This document shows, piece by piece, positions 1-5,677 of a stretch of DNA of 6,400 nucleotides (within the stretch, counting starts at the first letter, position 1; each line of letters begins with the position of its first letter). Below the pieces are notes generated by a model, which worked only from the letters and a program-made list of their open reading frames with translations, ran no database searches and was not told the origin of the DNA. The position numbers and the translations under genes were made by a program. Source of the DNA: Anaerolineales bacterium (GTDB lineage Bacteria; Chloroflexota; Anaerolineae; Anaerolineales; DRMV01). Where the stretch lies: the NCBI GenBank assembly GCA_015491595.1, contig WFVP01000280.1, positions 1 to 6,400 on the forward strand, in the 5' to 3' direction.

Positions 1-1389
1 ACCCAGTTCCTGTTCGCCATTATCCTGCTCATCGTGCTCCTCATGGTGGACTGGCGGTTCACCCTGCTTACCCTGCTCTTCGCCGCCATTATGGTGGTCG
101 CGGCCCACGCGCTGCGCCAGTGGGCCCGAAAAGTCACCCTGGCGGGACTGCGAGCCCTGGCCACGGTGAACGCCACCATCAAGGAGACCATCGCGGGCAT
201 CGGGGTGGCCAAGAACTTCCGCCAGGAGGACGCCATTTACCAGGAGTTCGACGAGGCCAATCGCTCCTCCTACAAGGTGAACCTGGTGCGGGGGTTCGTG
301 CTCTCCGCGGCCTTCCCTATTCTCAACCTGCTCATCGGCCTGGCCAGTGCAGGCCTGCTCCTCGCCGGTGGGTGGGGGGTCTACCGGGATTTGCTCACTC
401 CCGGTCAGTGGATGCTCTTCCTTATGGCCCTGGAGCGCTTCTGGTTCCCGGTGGTGAACCTGGCGGCCTTCTGGCCCCAGGTCCAGGCCGGCCTGGCCGC
501 AGCGGAACGGGTGTTCTCCCTGATGGACGTGGAGCCCAAGGTGAAGCAGGAAGCCCAGGAACCGGTGGACGCGCTGCGAGGGGCCATCCGGTTCGACCGG
601 GTCACCTTCGCCTACGAGGACGATGCGGAACCCGTGTTCCGGGACTTCTCCCTGACCATCCGTCCCCGGGAGTCCGTGGCCCTGGTGGGCCATACGGGCG
701 CGGGCAAGACCTCCCTGGTGCGCCTGGTAGCCCGACTGTATGAGTTCCAGAAAGGCCGCATCTACGTGGACGAATACGACCTGCGACGGGTGGACCTCAA
801 GGCGTACCGCCGCCATCTGGGCTATGTTCCTCAGCGGCCGTTCCTGTTTTCCGGCACGGTGCTGGACAACATCCGTTACGCGCGCCGGGACGCGACGGAG
901 GAGGAAGTGCTGGCCCTGGCCCGGAGCATCGACAACGGACGTTGGATGGAGAACCTGCCCGACGGGCTGTACACCGAAGTCGGGGAACGAGGAAGCCGGC
1001 TTTCTATGGGACAGCGGCAGTTGGTCGCCTTGTTGCGGGTCTTGCTCCAGCGTCCTTCCATCTTCCTCTTGGACGAAGCCACGGCCAGCATTGACCCCTT
1101 CACCGAACGGCAGATTCAAGAGGCGCTGGGACATCTGCTTCGGGGCAGCACCAGCATCCTTATTGCCCATCGTCTGTTCACCGTGGTTTCCGCCGACCGC
1201 ATCCTGGTGTTGGAGAAGGGGCGCATCATTGAAGAAGGAGACCATGCGGCTTTGATGGCCCGGGGCGGCCATTACGCGCACCTGTTCCGCAAGTACTTCT
1301 ACCATCAGACGCTGACGTACATCGAGGAAGTGGGCCGACGCATCGGCGGGAAGAAGAGCGACCCAGGGTTGCCCACGGGAGGGGCGTAA
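1..1389 (+). CDS. ABC-type half-exporter (membrane domain fused to ATPase), 5' end missing
   Basis: Inner-membrane ATP-driven exporter of the MsbA/LmrA type I fold; substrate unknown. The frame is open from base 1, so the gene starts upstream and about 130-150 N-terminal residues (TM1-2) are missing. The visible part begins with a TM3-TM4 hairpin (about bases 4-110, containing the usual DWRFTLL turn), then TM5-TM6 (about 285-480). The ATPase domain follows: A-loop Tyr (613-615), Walker A GHTGAGKTS (688-714), Q-loop Gln (832-834), signature LSMGQ (1000-1014), Walker B with catalytic Glu (FLLDE, ending 1077), D-loop SID, and switch His (1168-1170). All catalytic residues are present; only the signature departs from LSGGQ, a common variant in exporters. 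It must pair with itself or with another half-transporter, plausibly encoded just upstream. A short basic tail ends the protein. The family assignment is secure; the substrate is not. Confidence 0.95.
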   Translation, partial: TQFLFAIILLIVLLMVDWRFTLLTLLFAAIMVVAAHALRQWARKVTLAGLRALATVNATIKETIAGIGVAKNFRQEDAIYQEFDEANRSSYKVNLVRGFVLSAAFPILNLLIGLASAGLLLAGGWGVYRDLLTPGQWMLFLMALERFWFPVVNLAAFWPQVQAGLAAAERVFSLMDVEPKVKQEAQEPVDALRGAIRFDRVTFAYEDDAEPVFRDFSLTIRPRESVALVGHTGAGKTSLVRLVARLYEFQKGRIYVDEYDLRRVDLKAYRRHLGYVPQRPFLFSGTVLDNIRYARRDATEEEVLALARSIDNGRWMENLPDGLYTEVGERGSRLSMGQRQLVALLRVLLQRPSIFLLDEATASIDPFTERQIQEALGHLLRGSTSILIAHRLFTVVSADRILVLEKGRIIEEGDHAALMARGGHYAHLFRKYFYHQTLTYIEEVGRRIGGKKSDPGLPTGGA

Positions 1390-1416
1390 CTTATCTACTT
1401 CTTTCCTGCGGTCCAT

Positions 1417-1456
1417 GGACTGGTCAGGCCTGCGCGAAACGCTGGTGTCCTTTTTT
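1417..1456 (+). terminator. probable Rho-independent terminator after the ABC exporter gene
   Basis: Twenty-seven bases after the ABC stop codon, GGAC (1417-1420) can pair with GTCC (1447-1450). Inside, CC-T-GCG (1429-1434) pairs with CGC-T-GG (1440-1445) around a CGAAA loop, leaving an asymmetric bulge at 1421-1428. Six T residues (1451-1456) follow directly. Position and T-run fit an intrinsic terminator; the interrupted stem makes it a moderate call. Confidence 0.5.
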
Positions 1457-1574
1457 CTGAGAAGAGGTCACCACCCTTGCTGTCCAACCTTCGTCCAAAC
1501 CTCAGGATATCGAATACGGGTATGCACCAGACACCCTTGGATACGGTAAGATATCCCGGGAGGGAACAGAGCAT

Positions 1575-2654
1575 ATGACGGAACGGCCATTGGTTTACGA
1601 CTTGACCCTGGAGGATTGGGAACGTTGGGTCGAGACCCAGGGGGAGCCCCGTTACCGGGCCCTTCAAATCTGGGAGGGCCTGTACCGGCACCTGTGGAGT
1701 CACCCGGAACAGTTCTCCCATCTTCCCAAGGCCCTGCGACGGCGTCTGGACGAAGCCTTTGTGTTTTCGCATCTGACCCCGGTGAAGGTTCGCCACTCTC
1801 GAGACGGTGAGACGGAGAAAACCCTCTTTCACCTTCCCGATGGTTCTGCGGTGGAAACGGTGCGTATGCGTTATGTGCGGCGTCGCACCCTGTGCATTTC
1901 CACCCAGGCGGGATGCGCCATGGGGTGTGTTTTCTGCGCGACGGGTAAGTTGGGCCTGTTGCGCAATCTAAGCCCCGGTGAAATCGTGGAGCAGGTGCTC
2001 TACTATGCCCGCAGGTTGCGGGAAACAGGGGACCGGGTGACGAACATCGTGCTTATGGGAATGGGAGAACCCCTGCACAACTATGAGGCCACCATGCAGG
2101 CCCTGGGCATCCTCAACCATCCCCAGGGTTTCCGTTTGGGTGCCCGGCGCATCACCCTTTCAACCGTGGGTCTGGTGCCTCGCATCCGGCAATTGGCGCG
2201 CGAGGGCAAGCAGTACAACCTGGCCGTTTCTCTGCACGCTGCGGACGATGACCTGCGTACGGCTCTCATCCCGGTCGCCCGACGCTACCCGCTTCGAGAA
2301 CTGTTCGCGGCCTGCCAGGAATATTTCCAGCGCACCAAACGGCGCATTACCTTCGAATGGACCATGATTCGGGACGTCAACGACGGCCTGGAACAGGCCG
2401 AGAAACTGGTGCGATGGATTAAGGAATTCGGCTTGCTGGCCCATGTGAACCTGATTCCCCTCAATCCAGTACCCGGGTATGCCGGACAGCCCAGCCCCCG
2501 GACGCGTCTGGAGGCCTTTGCCGCCTATCTTGAGGAGCACGGCATTCCCTGTACGGTGCGCGTGCGTCGGGGAATCGACATCCAGGCAGGATGTGGTCAG
2601 CTGGCGGGCGAGCGCCTCCAGGAGGGCGGGCGTCCTCTGGTCGGTACAGGATAA
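1575..2654 (+). CDS. rlmN: 23S rRNA (adenine(2503)-C(2))-methyltransferase RlmN, radical SAM
   Basis: Methylates C2 of A2503 in the peptidyl-transferase centre of 23S rRNA, and in some bacteria A37 of certain tRNAs, using a [4Fe-4S] cluster and two SAM molecules by a methyl-cysteine mechanism. The 359-residue length is typical. The cluster motif CxxxCxxC is C114, C118 and C121. C107, seven residues upstream, matches the extra conserved Cys of the E. coli enzyme, and E94 sits where its proposed general base lies. GMGEPLHNY (162-170) and RRITLSTVG (191-199) are family signatures. The methyl-carrying Cys is C340 in RGIDIQAGCGQL. The N-terminal region (about 1-85) is the RNA-binding accessory domain. 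ATG 1575 is chosen for its GGGAGGG (1558-1564) ten bases upstream. No convincing promoter was found in the 185-base gap before it. The next gene follows after 24 bases, so the two are probably co-transcribed. RlmN is preferred over Cfr because of its housekeeping context and RlmN-type motifs. Confidence 0.97.
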   Translation: MTERPLVYDLTLEDWERWVETQGEPRYRALQIWEGLYRHLWSHPEQFSHLPKALRRRLDEAFVFSHLTPVKVRHSRDGETEKTLFHLPDGSAVETVRMRYVRRRTLCISTQAGCAMGCVFCATGKLGLLRNLSPGEIVEQVLYYARRLRETGDRVTNIVLMGMGEPLHNYEATMQALGILNHPQGFRLGARRITLSTVGLVPRIRQLAREGKQYNLAVSLHAADDDLRTALIPVARRYPLRELFAACQEYFQRTKRRITFEWTMIRDVNDGLEQAEKLVRWIKEFGLLAHVNLIPLNPVPGYAGQPSPRTRLEAFAAYLEEHGIPCTVRVRRGIDIQAGCGQLAGERLQEGGRPLVGTG

Positions 2655-2678
2655 GGCGGTCGAGAGGCTCCCGGAGCG

Positions 2679-3683
2679 GTGAGGGTGAGGAAGAAGTGGC
2701 TTCGCGTCCGGCCAGGCGCGGTGACGCTGTTCCTGGTGGCTCCTTTCCTGGCCGAAGTCCTGCCCGGTGTGAATCCCCCGGCCGAACTGCTGCGCCAGCC
2801 CTGGGCTGTGGTCCCCCTGGTGATGTTGTACGGCAGCGCGGCTCTCCTGGCTCGCGAGGTAACCCTCCGATGGAAGGGTGGGTATGGAACGCTTCTGCTG
2901 TTAGGGGCGGTCCATGGCGTCATGGAAGAAGGCCTGTTGGTGCGCAGCTTCTTCGACCCTGCTTGGTTGCGGCGGCCTGAACTGATGCATTATGGGCGAT
3001 GGATGGGGGTAAACGTCCTTTGGGCCCTTCATCTCACCCTGTACCATGCCGTCTTTAGCATCGCCGTGCCGGTGACCCTGGTTCAGCAGGGGCGAAGTTG
3101 GTCCCAGGCGCAGCCCTGGTTAGGCCGTCAGGGGTGGTGGCTTGTAGGTGGGCTGTACCTCCTGCGGCTCGCTCTGGGATGGGTAGGCGATTCGAGCTAC
3201 CGGGCTTCCGGTCTCCAGGTGATAGGCACCTTCGCTGTGGTGGTCTTTCTGTTGTTTCTGGCCCGACGCCAGGCGGTGCATGAAAGGGGGCAAGTTGATA
3301 AAGACGTCGTACGGCAGGCCCCACCCCCCTGGAAACTCAGCCTTTGGGCGCTGGGCGTTTCGGGACTGTTTTTCCTCATTTCTTGGGGTTTCCCTTTGTG
3401 GCGCGTGCCGGCGTGGATGGTGGTCTTTCTGGTGGTGGCGCTGGCAGTGGGGGCCTTGGTTCAGATGCGGGCCTGGGGACGGCGCGGCGGCTGGGGACCA
3501 CGGCATCGTTTTGCCCTGGCCGCGGGAGGGGTGAGCTTTTTCATCCTGCTGGCCTGGGTACAGGAATGGCGCCCGGATCCCGCGGCATCTCGGCAGGGTA
3601 TGGCGGCGCTGGGCTTTTTGACCGCGCTGACGCTTCTTTGGGTCTATCATCGGCTCCCACCACAGGAGTTAACAGAACGCTAA
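2679..3683 (+). CDS. uncharacterised polytopic membrane protein with CPBP-like Glu/His motifs
   Basis: I do not recognise a named family. The 334 residues contain about ten hydrophobic segments (roughly 12-31, 41-58, 68-88, 108-135, 152-169, 179-196, 219-240, 244-262, 277-295, 308-325), so it is an integral membrane protein. Two polar motifs lie in or next to membrane segments: HGVMEEGLLVRSFFDP (79-94) and HLTLYHAVFSIAVP (118-131). A Glu pair followed by Arg, then His residues in later helices, recalls the CPBP/Abi (Rce1-like) intramembrane protease superfamily, but the spacing is EExxxxR rather than EExxxR, so protease activity is only a guess. A basic loop (197-218) divides it into two halves. 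The start is ambiguous: GTG 2679 has GAGAGG eleven bases upstream, while GTG 2685 has GGAG (2673-2676) eight bases upstream and would shorten it by two residues. It follows rlmN by 24 bases, suggesting one operon. Its last codons hold the first hexamer of the repeat array upstream of hsp20. Confidence 0.85.
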   Translation: MRVRKKWLRVRPGAVTLFLVAPFLAEVLPGVNPPAELLRQPWAVVPLVMLYGSAALLAREVTLRWKGGYGTLLLLGAVHGVMEEGLLVRSFFDPAWLRRPELMHYGRWMGVNVLWALHLTLYHAVFSIAVPVTLVQQGRSWSQAQPWLGRQGWWLVGGLYLLRLALGWVGDSSYRASGLQVIGTFAVVVFLLFLARRQAVHERGQVDKDVVRQAPPPWKLSLWALGVSGLFFLISWGFPLWRVPAWMVVFLVVALAVGALVQMRAWGRRGGWGPRHRFALAAGGVSFFILLAWVQEWRPDPAASRQGMAALGFLTALTLLWVYHRLPPQELTER

Positions 3684-3707
3684 CCCTTCATTAACCGCCT
3701 TCTGACT
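3669..3707 (+). repeat. four direct hexamers at 11-bp spacing, possible response-regulator binding array
   Basis: TTAACA (3669-3674), CTAACC (3680-3685), TTAACC (3691-3696) and CTGACT (3702-3707) each start exactly 11 bases after the previous one, with 5-base spacers. The core TAAC is perfect in three and TGAC in the fourth. Helical-turn-phased direct repeats of this kind are typical of OmpR/PhoB-family binding sites; Bacillus PhoP sites are TTAACA-like hexamers at this spacing. The array starts inside the end of the preceding gene and stops 7 bases before a possible -10 box. The repeats are directly visible; the regulator is inferred. Confidence 0.45.
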
Positions 3708-3714
3708 TCAGCAG

Positions 3715-3720
3715 GATAAG
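3715..3720 (+). promoter_or_regulatory. possible -10 box for hsp20 (GATAAG)
   Basis: GATAAG matches TATAAT at four of six positions. TTAACC (3691-3696) could act as a weak -35 with an 18-base spacer, but it is also a unit of the 11-bp repeat array, an arrangement usual for activator-dependent promoters. Transcription would start near 3727, about 55 bases before the hsp20 ATG. Confidence 0.3.
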
Positions 3721-3730
3721 TAGAAAACGA

Positions 3731-3760
3731 GGATTGGGTAGCAGGACGTTTCCCAAATCC
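3731..3760 (+). promoter_or_regulatory. 5'-UTR hairpin in front of the hsp20 ribosome binding site
   Basis: GGATTGGG (3731-3738) pairs with CCCAAATCC (3752-3760) with one bulged A, enclosing a 13-base loop. It ends seven bases before the Shine-Dalgarno AGGAGGT (3768-3774) and so does not cover it. It could stabilise the leader or take part in alternative folding; no known RNA-thermometer class was recognised. Confidence 0.35.
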
Positions 3761-3780
3761 CGGTATGAGGAGGTGGGGCC

Positions 3781-4272
3781 ATGACGCTGATGCGATGGGA
3801 TCCTTTCCGGGAGTTGACCTGGCTGGAGCGCACGGTGGACGAACTGTTCCGGGAGTTCGCCCGGCCCTTCTTCCAGGTGGAACGTCGTGAGTGGACCTGG
3901 GCGCCGGCCATGGACATGTACGAGACCGACGATGCGGTGGTGGTGAAGCTGGCCCTGCCTGGCGTGGACCCCGACAAGGTGGAAATCCGCGTCTCCGGTG
4001 ACCTGCTCACCATTCGCGGTCGCCTGGAGGACGAGGTCGTCGAGGAGGACGCCACGTACTACATCCGCGAGCGTCGGGTGGGGGCCTTCAGCCGCACCAT
4101 CCAGTTGCCGGTGCCCGTGGAGGCTGACGAGGCCGAGGCCGTCTTTGAGAACGGCGTACTCACCCTGACCCTGCCCAAGGCCGAGGAGGTTCGCCCCAAG
4201 ACCATCGCCATCACCACCAACGGCAAGAAGAAGGGGCGCCTCCTGCGGGGCAAGAAGGCCGAATCCAAGTAA
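3781..4272 (+). CDS. small heat-shock protein, Hsp20/alpha-crystallin family
   Basis: ATP-independent cytoplasmic holdase that binds unfolding proteins as large oligomers and passes them to DnaK/ClpB-type machines. The 163 residues show the usual three parts. The N-terminal arm opens with RWDPFRELTWLE and an amphipathic helix to about residue 30. The alpha-crystallin domain spans about 41-135: it begins at PAMDMYETDD, includes LPGVDPDKVEI (59-69), and ends with NGVLTLTLPK (124-133), the family signature. A C-terminal tail carries the IxI anchor I142-A-I144, which docks into neighbouring subunits. The final 15 or so residues are Lys/Arg-rich, a modest extension. ATG 3781 is fixed by a perfect AGGAGGT (3768-3774) six bases upstream. 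It appears monocistronic: it has its own upstream control region (repeats, possible -10, leader hairpin) and a terminator hairpin after it. No CIRCE element was seen, so HrcA control is not supported here. Confidence 0.95.
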   Translation: MTLMRWDPFRELTWLERTVDELFREFARPFFQVERREWTWAPAMDMYETDDAVVVKLALPGVDPDKVEIRVSGDLLTIRGRLEDEVVEEDATYYIRERRVGAFSRTIQLPVPVEADEAEAVFENGVLTLTLPKAEEVRPKTIAITTNGKKKGRLLRGKKAESK

Positions 4273-4284
4273 GGAGGGGCACGG

Positions 4285-4290
4285 TATAAT
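4285..4290 (+). promoter_or_regulatory. perfect -10 box (TATAAT), candidate promoter for the fmdB-recombinase pair
   Basis: TATAAT occurs 12 bases after the hsp20 stop codon in an otherwise GC-rich stretch. No TTGACA-like -35 lies 16-19 bases upstream and there is no TG extension. Initiation would fall near 4297, so the transcript would enter the hairpin at 4311-4334 almost at once. It may drive the downstream genes, subject to readthrough, or make a short RNA. Confidence 0.4.
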
Positions 4291-4310
4291 AAGAAACTGA
4301 TGCCCCAAGG

Positions 4311-4341
4311 GCGGGCCCACCCAGGTGGGCCCGCGTCTTTT
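4311..4341 (+). terminator. GC-rich hairpin with T-run, terminator of hsp20
   Basis: GCGGGCCCAC (4311-4320) pairs perfectly with GTGGGCCCGC (4325-4334) around a CCAG loop; one further C-G pair is possible inside the loop. GTCTTTT follows (4335-4341). The stem is very stable and the T-run short but adequate. It lies 38 bases after the hsp20 stop and before the fmdB Shine-Dalgarno. Because the TATAAT at 4285 lies upstream of it, it could also act as an attenuator for the next genes. Confidence 0.75.
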
Positions 4342-4368
4342 CCAGCCCCGGCTCCAGGAGGATTCACC

Positions 4369-4641
4369 ATGCCCAACTACAGTTTTCGTTGCGCGGATTG
4401 CGGCGTTGAGTTCGAGCGTTGGTTCTCGTTCCATGAGGAGATTCGGGATGTGGTGTGTCCCAACGGGCACACCAACGTGGAGCGGGTGCTGCGTCCTCCG
4501 GCGATTATCTTCAAGGGAAGCGGGTTCTACGTGACGGATAACCGCGCGACCAATAGCGCCAGCAAGAGCAACGGTAAAGGCAGCCAAGAGACGGCCAAAG
4601 TGGGCTCGACGAAGAAGGAATCCTCTTCCGATACGAATTGA
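4369..4641 (+). CDS. FmdB-family zinc-ribbon protein with altered second zinc knuckle
   Basis: Small putative regulatory protein of the FmdB/CxxC_CxxC_SSSS zinc-ribbon family; the precise role is unknown for most members. The 90 residues begin MPNYSFRCADCG, the classic opening, with C8 and C11 as the first zinc pair. The second knuckle is C30-PNGH instead of the usual CPxC, so H34 may replace the fourth cysteine. RPPAIIFKGSGFYVTD (42-57) is the highly typical FmdB core. From about 58 on, the chain is Ser/Lys/Gly/Asn-rich and probably disordered. ATG 4369 is chosen because AGGAGGA (4356-4362) lies six bases upstream. An in-frame ATG at 4300 would require translating through the hairpin and lacks a well-placed ribosome site. 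The recombinase gene follows 15 bases after the stop, so they are likely co-transcribed; no functional link is established. Confidence 0.92.
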   Translation: MPNYSFRCADCGVEFERWFSFHEEIRDVVCPNGHTNVERVLRPPAIIFKGSGFYVTDNRATNSASKSNGKGSQETAKVGSTKKESSSDTN

Positions 4642-4656
4642 GGGAAACGGTAGGGT

Positions 4657-5652
4657 ATGGCTTCTTCTCCCGAAGCGTCTTTGTCCATTGCCCAGGCCGT
4701 GGCCGCTTACCTGGACGCGGTCCGTCTCTCTCGGAGTCCCAACACCGCCCGAACGTATCGCAATGCCCTTCAGGCCTTCTTGTGGGCGTTGAAGGAGAGG
4801 GGTGTGGATGTCGAATCCGCGCCCCTCTCTGCCCTTTCCGAAGACATGGTGCTCGACTTCCTGCGAGCCTTGAAACAACAGGCGCCCAGCACGGAGCGGC
4901 TCTACCTCACGGCCATGGCCCAGTTCTATGAATACGTGGTGGCTCGATGGGAGCGTCCCCTGAATCTGGCCCGGGTGCGCCTGCTCATCCGTCAGCACGC
5001 CCGGCGTCCAGGACGACGCTTGCCCCAATTTCCCTACGAGGCCATTGAGGAGGTCCTGGCCTACGTGGATGCCCTGGGCCATAAACCAGCCAAGAACCGT
5101 CGGGAACACCTGCAGAACTTGCGGGATCGGGCCTTCCTCTGGACCCTGGCCCATACGGGTCTGCGGGTCCACGAAGCCTGCCAGTTGCGCCGCGGGGACC
5201 TGGATTGGAACACCGGCCATGCGGTCATCATCGGCAAGGGCGACCGTCAGGATGTGGTGCGCTTTTCCTCCAAGGCTCTGGCCCTGCTACGGGAGTACCT
5301 CCAAGAACGTCAGCCCCTGGACGCTCGCAGCCATAAAGCCCTGAAGGCCCTGCCCCTTTTCGCCCGCCATGACAAGCGAGCCGGGGACCGGGTGCTGCCC
5401 ATTTCCACCGTCACCGGCCGGAACATCGTGCGTCGACGGGTATGGGAGGCTTTGGGCCCCGACATGGTGGGCCGCATCACCCCTCACGATTTCCGCCACT
5501 ACTTTGTGACTCGCGTCCTTAAGGGTTCGGGAGGGAATTTGAAGCTGGCCCAGCGCCTGGCCCGCCATCAGAACATCCAGGTCACCCAGCGCTACGCCCA
5601 CCTGGACGACCAGGAACTGGACCGGGCCTATCGGGAGATTTTCGGCTCTTGA
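4657..5652 (+). CDS. tyrosine recombinase/integrase, Xer-like
   Basis: DNA breakage-and-joining enzyme that cuts through a 3'-phosphotyrosine intermediate. The 331 residues form an N-terminal SAM-like core-binding domain (about 8-105, helices around SRSPNTARTYRNALQAF) and a C-terminal catalytic domain (about 120-331). The full catalytic set is visible: R170 in HTGLRVHE, K194 in IIGKGDRQD, H277 and R280 in TPHDFRHYF, H304 in LARHQNIQ, and nucleophile Y313 in TQRYAHLD. It is about 30 residues longer than typical XerC/XerD, with extra sequence around 140-150 and 215-245, so it is not named xerC or xerD. ATG 4657 is the only usable start because a stop codon in frame lies at 4651. GAGGG (4640-4644) is a distant ribosome site. 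No excisionase, phage gene or clear flanking repeat is nearby. It may be a chromosomal resolvase or a domesticated integrase. It converges with the minus-strand gene, 25 bases away. Confidence 0.95.
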   Translation: MASSPEASLSIAQAVAAYLDAVRLSRSPNTARTYRNALQAFLWALKERGVDVESAPLSALSEDMVLDFLRALKQQAPSTERLYLTAMAQFYEYVVARWERPLNLARVRLLIRQHARRPGRRLPQFPYEAIEEVLAYVDALGHKPAKNRREHLQNLRDRAFLWTLAHTGLRVHEACQLRRGDLDWNTGHAVIIGKGDRQDVVRFSSKALALLREYLQERQPLDARSHKALKALPLFARHDKRAGDRVLPISTVTGRNIVRRRVWEALGPDMVGRITPHDFRHYFVTRVLKGSGGNLKLAQRLARHQNIQVTQRYAHLDDQELDRAYREIFGS

Positions 5653-5677
5653 TTTGGAGCCTTCGAATCCCAGGGGG

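Noticed and set aside
1411..1420. Perfect 10-bp palindrome GTCCATGGAC after the ABC gene
   Set aside because: Ten-base palindromes arise easily by chance, and the right half is better explained as part of the terminator stem.
1395..1832. A 145-codon minus-strand open frame covering the gap before rlmN
   Set aside because: About half of it is antisense to rlmN, the translation shows no motif, and the T-run of the ABC terminator falls inside it.
3684..3780. CIRCE (HrcA) element before hsp20
   Set aside because: No TTAGCACTC/GAGTGCTAA inverted repeat is present; the TAAC-type repeats are direct, not inverted.
4300..4368. Upstream in-frame ATG that would add 23 residues to the FmdB-type protein
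   Set aside because: The added part would be translated from the GC hairpin, has no well-spaced ribosome site, and the ATG at 4369 has a near-perfect one and gives the standard family N-terminus.
3691..5220. A 509-codon open frame on the minus strand, antisense to hsp20, fmdB and the recombinase
   Set aside because: It runs opposite three genes with clear domain motifs and its translation is low-complexity Gly/His/Arg/Leu-rich with no recognisable domain; long antisense frames are expected in GC-rich coding DNA.
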